Positions 28,355-37,722 of a stretch of DNA of 55,574 bases are shown piece by piece. This stretch comes from an uncultured archaeon (lineage in GTDB: Archaea; Iainarchaeota; Iainarchaeia; Iainarchaeales; JAAZKV01), in assembly GCA_902385225.1 (NCBI GenBank), contig CABMEU010000016.1, positions 1-55,574 of the forward strand. Reading direction: 5' to 3'. Position 1 is the stretch's first letter; every line of letters starts with the position of its first letter. A model generated the notes under the pieces. The model was not told the DNA's origin, searched no databases, and saw only the letters and a list, made by a program, of their open reading frames with translations. Position numbers and translations under genes: made by a program.

Positions 28355-29389
28355 TTACTTCTTTCTAAACAATTTTTTTCTTATCTTTGGAAATTTTGTC
28401 CTAATTTTTCGCAGTTTTACCCTCTTAGTTATTCTTTTTATTGTTTTTATTCTTTTGCCTAAGCTGATTTTCCGTCCGATTTTGGTCTTAAGTCCCTTTT
28501 TGCTTCCCCTCGCGATGCTTTTTTTGGTCAAATAACCAATTCCTCCGAGTATTTCTTTTCTCCCAATTATATCTACCGGGTTTTTAGAGTAAATGTTTGG
28601 TCCTGCCCAGAGAGTTTCTTTATTCTTCAGCATTGAAATAAATTCTTTTTCATTCTTTGGCATTTGTTTAAATTCAATCACTCCGCTCCCAATTGCTTTT
28701 GGGTAGTGCGCGTCGCTTCCTGCGGTAATGAATGAGGCGTTTTTTGAGAAAATTATTGGCTTCTGAATTCTTCCGACCGCGTTCTTTGCGATTTTATCCA
28801 TTTTTGTTTTTGCTTTTACCCCTCCCCTGTCGATATGCAGTGCTTTGCTTAACTTATTTTTCTCAAAGAATGACATTATGGAGTATGCTCTTTTCAGCGC
28901 TTTTCCGCCGAAAACTAGGTAGCTTGCGCTTCCAAGCATTCCATTATAATACTCAGTTCCCAGCTTGTATCTTTTTATCAGCGCTTTTGCTTTCTTCTCC
29001 CCAATTACTTCGCACACCGAATCGTGCTTGTATCCGTATGGGTGGGCAAAGCTCGCGGTGAGTTTTAGTTCCTTAACTTTTTTGAGTGCCTTCTCTACAG
29101 GAATATCTTTCTTCAAGAACTCTTCAACATCATAAATGCTTTCATTTTCTCCATAAACAAGCAAATCCCCTGCGCTTGTGCGTACCTCAATTCCGGGTAT
29201 GAGAAGAATTCCTTTGGGCTTTGCTGCTTTTAATCGTAAATATGCATCAAGCGGGTCATACTGGGGGTGTTCGGTGATTGCCACAACGCGGAGTTTTCTT
29301 TTTCTTGCCCCCTCCCACCAATCCCTTGGCTCAATTTTCTTCTCATTTAAGTGCGTATGCAAATCAGCAAGTATGTTCTTTTTGCCCAT
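28355..29389 (-). CDS. PHP-domain metal-dependent phosphoesterase with basic C-terminal tail
   Basis: LADLHTHLNEKK, AITEHPQYDPLD, SFAHPYG, AGSDAHYPKAIGSG. Confidence 0.88.
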   Translation of the reverse strand: MGKKNILADLHTHLNEKKIEPRDWWEGARKRKLRVVAITEHPQYDPLDAYLRLKAAKPKGILLIPGIEVRTSAGDLLVYGENESIYDVEEFLKKDIPVEKALKKVKELKLTASFAHPYGYKHDSVCEVIGEKKAKALIKRYKLGTEYYNGMLGSASYLVFGGKALKRAYSIMSFFEKNKLSKALHIDRGGVKAKTKMDKIAKNAVGRIQKPIIFSKNASFITAGSDAHYPKAIGSGVIEFKQMPKNEKEFISMLKNKETLWAGPNIYSKNPVDIIGRKEILGGIGYLTKKSIARGSKKGLKTKIGRKISLGKRIKTIKRITKRVKLRKIRTKFPKIRKKLFRKK

Positions 29390-29498
29390 GTGTAACTTGG
29401 GGCTTAACTACTTTAAAACCCTTTTCAGATTGCGTTAGTTTTAGTCCAATAAGCCGTTTTATTAATTTTTTGCAGGGTGTTTTACTTAGGTGATTTGT

Positions 29499-30773
29499 TT
29501 GATAGACCCAAAGGTTATTCGAGAGAACTATGCGCTAGTAAAGAAGAATTTGGAGATGCGCAGGGACTCGTCAATTATTAAGAAACTTGATAACTGGGTC
29601 AGTCAGGACAAGGAGTGGCGCATCTTAAAGCAGGAAGTGGATGATTTGCGCGCTAAAAGAAATACTATTACTGAAGAGATTAAGGTTGCAAAAGCCAAGG
29701 GCAAAGACATGAAGCCTCTGCTTGAGAAAGCAAAATCTCTTCCTAATGAAATAAAAAAGAAGGAAGTGCGATTAAAGGAACTTGAGCTTGAGAACAGACC
29801 TCTTTTGATGAGCATTCCAAATATGCTTCTTGATGATGTTCCTTATGGAAAGGATGGAACAGAGAATGTGGTTGTAAGAAAGGGCGGAGAAATTTCGAAG
29901 AAAGATTTTGAAGTTGTGCATCATGGCCAAGTTGCATCAAAGCTTGGGGTTGCTGACTTTGAGCGCGCGGTAAAGATTTCCGGAGAAGGATTTTACTCTC
30001 TAAAAGGGGATCTTGCGCTTCTAAATTTGGCGCTTGTGAATTTCGCGGTTGATTTGCTGGGAAAAAAAGGATTTAGGCTTGTAATTCCTCCGGCAATGAT
30101 GACCAAAAAAGCATATGAAGGGGTTACTGACCTTAGTGATTTTGAAAGCGTAATGTACAAAATCGAGGGTGAGGATCACTACATGATTGCTACTGCAGAG
30201 CATCCGCTTACCGCAATGCACATGGACGAGACTTTTGAAGAAAAAGATCTTCCGCTGCTTTATGTCGGCTATTCAACTAATTTTAGAAAGGAATCCGGAA
30301 GGCATGGGCTTGAAGAGAGAGGGCTTTTTAGACTTCATCAGTTTGATAAAGTGGAGCAGATTGTTTTCTGTAAAACTGAGGACAGCTCTAAGTGGCACGA
30401 GGAGCTCGTAAAGAACGCAGAGGAATTTGTTAAAGCAATGGAATTACCATACAGGGTAATTAAGATTTGCACTGGGGACATAGGGACAGTTGCCGCAAAG
30501 AAGTATGATATTGAGTGCTGGTCTCCAAGAGAGCAGAGTTATTTTGAAACTCACTCTTTGAGTAATTGCACATCCTATCAGGCTTCCCGCTTGAATATTA
30601 AATATAGAAAAGGCAGCGAGAAGGAATTTGTTCATACCCTTAACGCTACTGAGGTTGCGATTCCAAGAATGCTGCGCGCAATTATTGAGAATCACCAGAC
30701 CAAACAGGGCACAATAAAGATTCCAAAGGCGCTTGTGCCTTATATGAATGGTAAAACAGAGATTAAAGCATAA
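29499..30773 (+). CDS. serS: Seryl-tRNA synthetase
   Basis: class II motifs: YSTNFRKESG...GLFRLHQFDKVEQ; N-term coiled-coil arm. Confidence 0.95.
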   Translation: MIDPKVIRENYALVKKNLEMRRDSSIIKKLDNWVSQDKEWRILKQEVDDLRAKRNTITEEIKVAKAKGKDMKPLLEKAKSLPNEIKKKEVRLKELELENRPLLMSIPNMLLDDVPYGKDGTENVVVRKGGEISKKDFEVVHHGQVASKLGVADFERAVKISGEGFYSLKGDLALLNLALVNFAVDLLGKKGFRLVIPPAMMTKKAYEGVTDLSDFESVMYKIEGEDHYMIATAEHPLTAMHMDETFEEKDLPLLYVGYSTNFRKESGRHGLEERGLFRLHQFDKVEQIVFCKTEDSSKWHEELVKNAEEFVKAMELPYRVIKICTGDIGTVAAKKYDIECWSPREQSYFETHSLSNCTSYQASRLNIKYRKGSEKEFVHTLNATEVAIPRMLRAIIENHQTKQGTIKIPKALVPYMNGKTEIKA

Positions 30774-30797
30774 TTTGCTTTAATCTTTTTTATTTTT
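30760..30797 (+). terminator. Intrinsic-type terminator overlapping serS stop codon
   Basis: AGATTAAAGCA-TAATT-TGCTTTAATCT then TTTTTTATTTTTC. Confidence 0.75.
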
Positions 30798-30824
30798 CTA
30801 ATTTTTATTTCTCCGCGGTTCAAT

Positions 30825-31388
30825 TTATTCGTGGCTTAATTGCTGCTGCACGCTCGCATTAGTAAAGTCAAACTCTATTTTTGGTTTGATGATGAATTTG
30901 CATCTCTCATTGCTCAATGCTCCGCACTCAACTTCAACGCAGTCAATTTCTTCCTTAAATATTGCGGAAAATAGACCGGCGAGTGTTCCGCGCATTATTG
31001 TGTCTGCGGGAAGTGTGGTTTTTCCTTTTAATGCCTGCGCGAAAGGCGAATTATCAATGACAATTATTGCTCTTTTTGCTTCTGTTTGCATATCAATTAC
31101 CTGTATTGCTCCCCACCCGGAGAAAGCAAAGAATTCTTCTATTAGTTTTGTCTCTTTTTCCTTTTCCATTCCAAGGTTGATGTTGAACTGCGGAAGCAGT
31201 CCCTGCATGGTGCTTTTTTTCACTGCCAAATAAAGTTTTTTTTGAAACTCAGCATCCTGTACTGATGAGATTCCTGTCAGGGTTTCAATTGGGGAAATGA
31301 GGAATGGGATATTTGTGAGGTAAAAATTACTGTGAGTAAATTTTAGTGTTCCGGTGAAAATGAACTTATCATAAAAGTTGTTCAGCAC
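30825..31388 (-). CDS. V4R-domain protein
   Basis: GTLAGLFSAIFKEEIDCVEVECGALSNERCKFII (V4R cysteine pattern). Confidence 0.7.
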   Translation of the reverse strand: MLNNFYDKFIFTGTLKFTHSNFYLTNIPFLISPIETLTGISSVQDAEFQKKLYLAVKKSTMQGLLPQFNINLGMEKEKETKLIEEFFAFSGWGAIQVIDMQTEAKRAIIVIDNSPFAQALKGKTTLPADTIMRGTLAGLFSAIFKEEIDCVEVECGALSNERCKFIIKPKIEFDFTNASVQQQLSHE

Positions 31389-31802
31389 TTAGCTCACCCC
31401 TTTTATTGTTGCAGTTTCTTCGCGTCCCAATGCCCCGTTTTCTTTTTCCTGCGCTTTTTCTCTTTCATAGTGGTCATTTATTGCGGTTAAGTGCTCGGGC
31501 TCGTGGTGTTTTAGTATTGCGTGTATGGTTCGGTATTTTTCAACCATTAGTGGCCAGACAATTGTCCCATTTCCTGCTTTTTTTGATACAAGGAGCTTCT
31601 TTTCAACAAGTTTTCTTACATAGTATGAGTATTTTGTGCTTGCGCGTTTCTTTTTTTCTCTATCAGATACATCTTCATTAAATTGCTCTGCTATCTCAAG
31701 GGGCGTGCTTGGCCAAGTATCAAGCACGAAGAGGTAAATCTTCTTCTCAATCTCTCCCAAATGAAGTAATTCTGGCAATGCAGGTTTTGAAGCCTTTTTC
31801 AT
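31389..31802 (-). CDS. Winged-helix regulator
   Basis: TKYSYYVRKLVEKKLLVSKKAGNGTIVWPL; abuts V4R gene. Confidence 0.6.
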   Translation of the reverse strand: MKKASKPALPELLHLGEIEKKIYLFVLDTWPSTPLEIAEQFNEDVSDREKKKRASTKYSYYVRKLVEKKLLVSKKAGNGTIVWPLMVEKYRTIHAILKHHEPEHLTAINDHYEREKAQEKENGALGREETATIKGVS

Positions 31803-31909
31803 GCCATTAGTGTGTGATTTAGAGTATTTAAAATAAATTGTTCTGGCTTGCCAGAGTTAGTTGTATTTAGAAACACCTATCAGTTGGGTAAGATTAAGAT
31901 TATGGACAA

Positions 31910-32368
31910 TTAAATGTTCCTTTCCGCCCAAACGAATACTTTTGTTTCCTTAAATCCCTTCTCTTTCCAGAATTTGCGTGTGCTTTTGTGGTGGATTTCT
32001 TCAAGTATTTGCACGTAATGTACTTTTCTCTTTTTTAGTTCCTTATAGAGTGCGCAAGTTAAGTGCGTTCCTATTCCGTGCTTTCTATATTCCTCTTTTA
32101 CCGCTAAATTATCAAGCATCGCCCACCCTGGTCTGCTCCAGTCAATTATTTTCGCGTAAACAAACCCGACAATGCGCCCGTTTGCCTCAGCAACAAAGAA
32201 AACATTGTCTTTTTTTGGCGCGGCAAATTCCTTTAGCTCCGCTTTTTGGTGGAATTTGTATTTTCCAGAGAAACCAAGTTCTTTCATTTCTACTCCTATT
32301 TTGTAAACCGCATTAACGTCTGAGAGTTTTGCTTTTCTTATTTTTATTTTCAATTTCTTCTCAGTCAT
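31910..32368 (-). CDS. GNAT acetyltransferase
   Basis: LDNLAVKEEYRKHGIGTHLTCALYKELK. Confidence 0.88.
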   Translation of the reverse strand: MTEKKLKIKIRKAKLSDVNAVYKIGVEMKELGFSGKYKFHQKAELKEFAAPKKDNVFFVAEANGRIVGFVYAKIIDWSRPGWAMLDNLAVKEEYRKHGIGTHLTCALYKELKKRKVHYVQILEEIHHKSTRKFWKEKGFKETKVFVWAERNI

Positions 32369-32387
32369 TTTAATCACATGCGCTAGT

Positions 32388-32900
32388 TTACTCTAAAACT
32401 TTCCAGTATAAATCCCTATCTGTGTATTTTCCCCTGTCAAAGTAGTAGTCCTTCACAGTTCCCAAAAGAACAAATCCGTTTTTCTCAAGAACCTTTCTGC
32501 TCGCTTCATTGTTTGGGTCCGCGGTTGCCTCAAGAGTGTGCAGTTTCAAATTATTCTTCGCATACTTCACTCCGAGAGCGCAGATTTTTGTTCCTAGTCC
32601 CTTTCCCCATTCTTCATTCATAATTCCATATCCTATAGAAGCCCTTTTGTCCTTTGAATTTATTTTGTAAATATCAAGCACACCGATTTTTTTCTTTCCA
32701 AGTAAAACAATAAAGAAAAATCCTTTTCCTTTTTTTGCATCGCGTTCGGATTCCCTTATTTTTATTTTTGCTTCCTCAACGCTTTTGTGCAGTAATCTCT
32801 CAAGGTAGTGCTTTTGATATTCCTTATTCAGCATCATTTTGCAAATGAATTCTGCATCCTCTTCAGCAGCAGTTTGAAGGGAAAGTTTCTTCTCAGCCAT
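32388..32900 (-). CDS. GNAT acetyltransferase (RimJ/RimL-like)
   Basis: SIGYGIMNEEWGKGLGTKICALGVKYA, NEASRKVLEKNGF. Confidence 0.88.
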   Translation of the reverse strand: MAEKKLSLQTAAEEDAEFICKMMLNKEYQKHYLERLLHKSVEEAKIKIRESERDAKKGKGFFFIVLLGKKKIGVLDIYKINSKDKRASIGYGIMNEEWGKGLGTKICALGVKYAKNNLKLHTLEATADPNNEASRKVLEKNGFVLLGTVKDYYFDRGKYTDRDLYWKVLE

Positions 32901-32954
32901 ATTAGAATTAGTGTTAAAATGGTTTTTTATTTCCAAGCAGTCAGAAAAATCGAC

Positions 32955-33614
32955 TCATTTCAGCACAATTACTTCATTTTCTTCAATATGCGGTGGGTTT
33001 ATTGGAGCTGGCGGCCTGAGGGGCTTTTCTCTTGAGCTTGGAATTGGAACCGCAACTCCTGCGCAAGTTAAGGTGATTTTCTCAAGCGCGGAATATAGTC
33101 CGTCTTGTGTGAGAGGGGTTCTTATCGGCTGAACTTCTTCAATAGAATAGAATTCCTCAAGCCTTACAGCGTATGCTGAATAAGTGTGCCTCTTCTCAAG
33201 TAACCTTCTTTGTACAAGGCACCAGTTCTTCTTCACAAATTGCGCAAGTTTTGCTGTTTCAAAAACTTCCGTTTCCCACTTTGAATTAATTATCATTGTC
33301 CACTCGGAATTATTCATTAATTCTCTGTTTTGTATTCGCACTTTAATTGTATTTTCCCCTAATGCCCCAAAAGAAAATTTTTGGTCAATTGTTGTGCCGT
33401 TATATAAATAATCCACTCCAAAGTGGGGATCCTCAATTGGTTTCATTTCTTTTGGGCGCATCCTTGTAAGCATCGCTCGTATAACATTCTGCTCCGCGCA
33501 CGCCGGTTCAATGCGCTGGAATTTTTTTCTAAAAGAAGCTTTTCGGCATTTTTTTGCGCGGGAAATATCAAGTAAGAGTTCAGGCAAAAAGGCATTTCTT
33601 GTTGCTTCGAACAT
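32955..33614 (-). CDS. Hypothetical protein
   Basis: 219-aa ORF in operon context. Confidence 0.6.
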   Translation of the reverse strand: MFEATRNAFLPELLLDISRAKKCRKASFRKKFQRIEPACAEQNVIRAMLTRMRPKEMKPIEDPHFGVDYLYNGTTIDQKFSFGALGENTIKVRIQNRELMNNSEWTMIINSKWETEVFETAKLAQFVKKNWCLVQRRLLEKRHTYSAYAVRLEEFYSIEEVQPIRTPLTQDGLYSALEKITLTCAGVAVPIPSSREKPLRPPAPINPPHIEENEVIVLK

Positions 33615-33638
33615 TGCCCTATTATTGTCCTTACTTAT

Positions 33639-33881
33639 TTATATTGTTTTCCTTCGCCGAAGAGCCTCTTCAGTTCTTTTGTCTCTTGCTATTCTGCGCG
33701 CACTAATTTCACTGAGCATGTATTGTGGCAAATGCAAATGAAGCTTATTTGCAGGGGGATTATTTGTTCCGTTTCCGCCGTGTTTTATTCCAGAACGCAC
33801 AAGCATATTTGTTACCGCGCCAGAAGGGAGTTGTCTCATGAAGCTTGGAAGGGGAGGAGCATTTTTCTTTTTTGCAGGCAT
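33639..33881 (-). CDS. Small basic hypothetical protein
   Basis: MPAKKKNAPPLPSFMRQLPSGAVTNML...; near-overlaps trpS stop. Confidence 0.55.
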   Translation of the reverse strand: MPAKKKNAPPLPSFMRQLPSGAVTNMLVRSGIKHGGNGTNNPPANKLHLHLPQYMLSEISARRIARDKRTEEALRRRKTI

Positions 33882-33886
33882 GCTGT

Positions 33887-35005
33887 TCACTCCACGAACT
33901 TTATTTTCCCGATATTCTTTTTCGCTTTCTCAAAGTTTTTATTAAATTCCTCGTAGAACTGCTTTGCGTAGGTAAAAGCGTATTTTGCTTTGCATTCTCC
34001 GCACAAGTTTTTGCCGGTTACGCATTCCTCATACATTTTTGCGAGCACCTTGTCATCTTTTATGAAGTGGTCTTTGCAGTACTCATAAACCATGCATTTT
34101 TCAATTTCTCCGCCTTTTGCGTGCTGTTCTTCTCTTGTTGCTCTTCCGCCTGTGAGCGCTTTGTTTATTTTTTTCTCAACAATTTTCAAATCCTTCTCAG
34201 GTATCTCAAGTTTTATGAGTTCTGAATCGCTTTTGCTCATTTTAAATGAACCATTTAGGGCGGGAGTGTATTTGTTATAAACCGCTGAAGGCAAAAAGAA
34301 TCCGTACTCAGTCTTTAATCTGCGTGAAACATCCCTCACCATTCTAATATGCGGCGCCTGGTCAATTCCAACCGGTATTACTCCAGGCATTCGTTCAGAA
34401 AGCTGCGGGAATAATATGTCCCCCATTTGCGTGAACGCCGCCATTACTTTTGCCGGGTGCACTGAGCCATAAATTGCACGGAATTCATTTTCAGTAATCT
34501 TCTGTGAGCATATTGCCGCGAGGTTTGAGACTTTCTTGTTCTCGCTTTGCAGATAAAAATTTGTTTTGTTAATATCAAGTCCAAGCGCAATGTATGCGGG
34601 TATGTGGAACTCAAGCGCTCTTTTCTTTCCTTCCTCAAGTGACACTCCGCGTGTTGCCTGTGATTCTACATCCGCAATCAGAACGTAGGTTTTTGCGCCG
34701 TGCTCCTGGAAATACCTCACGTTTTGTATTACCGTTTCCGTTCCTAGGTGTATCTTTTCGCTTGACGGCATGATTCCTGTGAGGCAGTAAAAGGGTTTTT
34801 TGCTTTTTATCGCGTTAGCGATTTGTTCCCCGTCCTGCATTCCAAAATTCACTCCTCTTCTCATTTGGAGGTTTGGTTCAGGAAAGATATTGTTGTCAAA
34901 GCTCTGCATCCCAAATTCTTTTATGAGCCTAGCATAGTCATGCACAAGCGCATTTCCCCAAGGGTCAATAATCACTTTTTGTTCTTCAGTCATGTTCTCA
35001 CTCAT
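33887..35005 (-). CDS. trpS: Tryptophanyl-tRNA synthetase
   Basis: GIMPSSEKIHLGTETVIQNVRYFQEHG; FKMSKSDSEL; IGVDQAPH-like VGIDQAPHIRM. Confidence 0.93.
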   Translation of the reverse strand: MSENMTEEQKVIIDPWGNALVHDYARLIKEFGMQSFDNNIFPEPNLQMRRGVNFGMQDGEQIANAIKSKKPFYCLTGIMPSSEKIHLGTETVIQNVRYFQEHGAKTYVLIADVESQATRGVSLEEGKKRALEFHIPAYIALGLDINKTNFYLQSENKKVSNLAAICSQKITENEFRAIYGSVHPAKVMAAFTQMGDILFPQLSERMPGVIPVGIDQAPHIRMVRDVSRRLKTEYGFFLPSAVYNKYTPALNGSFKMSKSDSELIKLEIPEKDLKIVEKKINKALTGGRATREEQHAKGGEIEKCMVYEYCKDHFIKDDKVLAKMYEECVTGKNLCGECKAKYAFTYAKQFYEEFNKNFEKAKKNIGKIKFVE

Positions 35006-35073
35006 TTGCAGTTCTTTCTCTTTCACATAAACCAACTCCTTTTCTCTTTTTAATTGTTCTTGGAAGGGGTGGC

Positions 35074-36357
35074 TTATACAAGCCCCAGCCCCTTTTCGTA
35101 TGAACTTAAGTCAAGCAATCCGTGTCCTGAGAGATTGAAGACTATTGTTTTGTTTTTGTATCTCTTTGCCGCCTCAATTGCGGATTTTATCGCGTGGCTT
35201 GATTCGGGCGCGGGTATTATTGATTCTGTTTTTGCGAATAATTGCGCCGCTTCGAAGCACTCCGCCTGCGAGTATGATTCCGCTTTCACTAGCCCATGAT
35301 TAGCGAGTAGTGATATTATTGGTGCCATTCCGTGGTATCTCAAACCCCCCGCATATATTGGTTCTGGAACAAAATCCGCCCCCAAGGTATGCATCTTGAG
35401 TTTTGGTGTTTGTTTTCCTGTGTCGCCATAGTCGTGCCTATATTCTCCTTTTGTTATGCTTGGCACTTCTTTTGGCTCTACTCCAATTAACTCAATTTCT
35501 TTTCCAGCGAGTTTGTCAGCAACAAATGGAAGCGCGATTCCTCCGAAGTTGCTTCCTCCTCCAACGCACCCGATTATTACATCTGCACTCTCTCCGGCTT
35601 TCTCAAGCTGTTTTTTCACTTCCTGCCCGATTACGGTTTGGTGCAACAGCACATGGTTTAGTACGCTTCCAAGACTATACACGGTGTCCTCGCGTTCTTT
35701 TGCAACCTCAATTGCTTCGGCTATCGCCATTCCAAGACTCCCGCTTGTATTTGGAAATTTCTTTTGCATTTCTCTCCCGATTTTTGTTTCATTGCTCGGA
35801 CTTGGAGAGATTTTTGCTCCGTACATTTTCATAACCACTTTTCGCAAAGGTTTTTGCTCGTACGAACACTTCACCATGTATACTTTGAGGTTTAATCCAA
35901 AGTGATTGCATGCGAGTGCGAGAGCGCTCCCCCACTGCCCCGCGCCCGTTTCGGTTACAACATTTTTGTATCCCTCTTTTGCAATGTAATATGCTTGGGC
36001 AAAAGCGGTGTTTTGTTTGTGGCTTCCAACGGTGTTTGTATCCTCGCGCTTAAAATAAATTTTGCACGAGGTTCCGATTGCTTTCTCTAGTTTTCTTGCG
36101 CGCTGAAGCGGAGTGGGTCTTCCGTTTAGTGCATAAAGTTCTCTTACCTCTTCAGGTATTGGAATATATTTTTCCGTGCTCATTTCCTGTCCCAATATTG
36201 CTTTTGGGAATATTTGCGGCAAGACTTCCAAGTTCTCCTGCGGCGCTTCTAGTTGGAATGGAAGGTCCGCGAGCACGTTATAGAAGTGCGTTGGTATTTC
36301 GCTCTTCGATAGCATTATCACATCTTTCCCGTAATCCTTTCCTTTTTCTTCTTTCAT
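35074..36357 (-). CDS. trpB2: Tryptophan synthase beta-like, TrpB2 type
   Basis: RPTPLQRARKLEKAIGTSCKIYFKREDTNTVGSHKQNTA, ETGAGQWGSALALA, GCVGGGSNFGGIALPF. Confidence 0.93.
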   Translation of the reverse strand: MKEEKGKDYGKDVIMLSKSEIPTHFYNVLADLPFQLEAPQENLEVLPQIFPKAILGQEMSTEKYIPIPEEVRELYALNGRPTPLQRARKLEKAIGTSCKIYFKREDTNTVGSHKQNTAFAQAYYIAKEGYKNVVTETGAGQWGSALALACNHFGLNLKVYMVKCSYEQKPLRKVVMKMYGAKISPSPSNETKIGREMQKKFPNTSGSLGMAIAEAIEVAKEREDTVYSLGSVLNHVLLHQTVIGQEVKKQLEKAGESADVIIGCVGGGSNFGGIALPFVADKLAGKEIELIGVEPKEVPSITKGEYRHDYGDTGKQTPKLKMHTLGADFVPEPIYAGGLRYHGMAPIISLLANHGLVKAESYSQAECFEAAQLFAKTESIIPAPESSHAIKSAIEAAKRYKNKTIVFNLSGHGLLDLSSYEKGLGLV

Positions 36358-36393
36358 TTCATCAACTCCATTGCACAAGTTATGTGCTAATCA

Positions 36394-36464
36394 TGGGGGT
36401 ACAGGGAATCGAACCCTGATTTAAAGGTCTGGAGCCTTTTGTATTACCACTATACTATACCCCC
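36394..36464 (-). tRNA. tRNA-Trp (anticodon CCA), no encoded CCA tail
   Basis: GGGGGTA TA GTATAGTGGTAATAC A AAAGG CTCCAGA CCTTT AAATC AGGG TTCGATTC CCTG TACCCCC A; complete cloverleaf. Confidence 0.93.
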
Positions 36465-36563
36465 GTTAATTTTGGAGTTAGTTAGTAGCGCCACCAGACA
36501 AAGAAGTTGTTTTCTGAATTAGAATTTGAGAAGTAACTTAAGAAAAGAATTAATTGGTGAGCA

Positions 36564-36636
36564 AGGATTGTCCGGAAGTTAAATGAGGTGAGCCTACAAT
36601 CAGTATATTCATCGACTCCAGACAATCCTTTCCATA
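36564..36636 (-). ncRNA. Candidate structured RNA / hairpin upstream of tRNA-Trp
   Basis: 15-bp stem AAGGATTGTCTGGAG/CTTCCGGACAATCCTT with G:U pairs only on the minus strand; TATA-like CCTTTATAAAGG at 36657..36668. Confidence 0.4.
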
Positions 36637-36727
36637 ACACATAAGCGGCTTGCGTCCTTTATAAAGGCTTTTTGGGTTTAGGTGTGACAATTTGTACATG
36701 TTGTGGCTAATCAACAGGCGGGTTCTA

Positions 36728-37636
36728 TTAGTTTGAGTAGAAATCAAGTGGGTTTAGCCCGTGTCTTCCGGCAAAAGTATTTATTTCAAGGAATAATTCG
36801 TCTCTTTCTTTGTCAAGCTTATTATAAAATTCCCTTCCAAGAACTTCTTTTGAATCAAAAATCGCTTTGTTTCTCTCAAGTAATTCATTCCATGCGCTTT
36901 TTGCAAGCGAGGCAGGATTCATAAGCTGTGCCTCAAGCCAGAAATATGTTGCCGTAATTGCAATTCCTGCATTTATGAATGCGTCCCCAACCTTCTGTTT
37001 CTCGTTTGCTTTGTTGGCCATTTTGTTTATGTGCATTCCAGCGTCATGTACCTCTTTTAGCAGTGCAAGCGCTTTTTTCTCGCCATTTTCCCCCAGCGCA
37101 TTTACAAGTTTAATAAAAAGTATTTCTCTTGGAGGATAAATCGTAATATTTGTTCTTGGAATCTTCATGTTGGTTGAATTAAGTATGCTTGTTAGCGCGC
37201 TCATTGCTTTTGGCGGAAGATTCTTTTTTCTAATCTCTTTTAAGATTCCTCTCGTTGCGGCGCGTTTTGCTATTTCGACCGCTTGAGTTTTTGAATTCTT
37301 TCTCAGTATTCCAACGTCAATCGAGTTAAGGATTTGATTTGAAGCCTCTCTCTGTGCTGAACTGGTTATTGACTCCTCAAGTTCTTTTCGACTAGCAGTA
37401 GTCATTTTTGAAGTAATTTCCTTTAATTGTCCAATCTGGCTCATTGCTCTCTTTTGCCAGACCTCATCAGCGACCACAGGCTTGTTTTGCAAAAGTCTGT
37501 TTGTTATTCTCCGCATTAGCTCTGGAGTAACGGAATTTTTTCCATACAAAACAGTTTTTGAGCCGGGGTCTCGCTTTGCTCTGCCCTTAACAAGTTGTTT
37601 AAAATCCGGTTTCTTTTGCATAAGCATCATTTCCAA
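36728..37636 (-). CDS. Hypothetical helical protein
   Basis: 302-aa ORF. Confidence 0.65.
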   Translation of the reverse strand: MEMMLMQKKPDFKQLVKGRAKRDPGSKTVLYGKNSVTPELMRRITNRLLQNKPVVADEVWQKRAMSQIGQLKEITSKMTTASRKELEESITSSAQREASNQILNSIDVGILRKNSKTQAVEIAKRAATRGILKEIRKKNLPPKAMSALTSILNSTNMKIPRTNITIYPPREILFIKLVNALGENGEKKALALLKEVHDAGMHINKMANKANEKQKVGDAFINAGIAITATYFWLEAQLMNPASLAKSAWNELLERNKAIFDSKEVLGREFYNKLDKERDELFLEINTFAGRHGLNPLDFYSN

Positions 37637-37722
37637 TAAACAATTCGTTGTTTCAACTGTTTAAATAATTTCCTCTCCCTAAAAACCAAGCTTTTTTAAC
37701 TATCCGCAAGCTGAATTGTTTT

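Noticed and set aside
36564-36636. Interpreting the tRNA-Trp upstream hairpin as a C/D or H/ACA guide RNA
   Set aside because: CGATGA and CTGA occur but with spacing too short for a guide, and no ACA box at the expected distance
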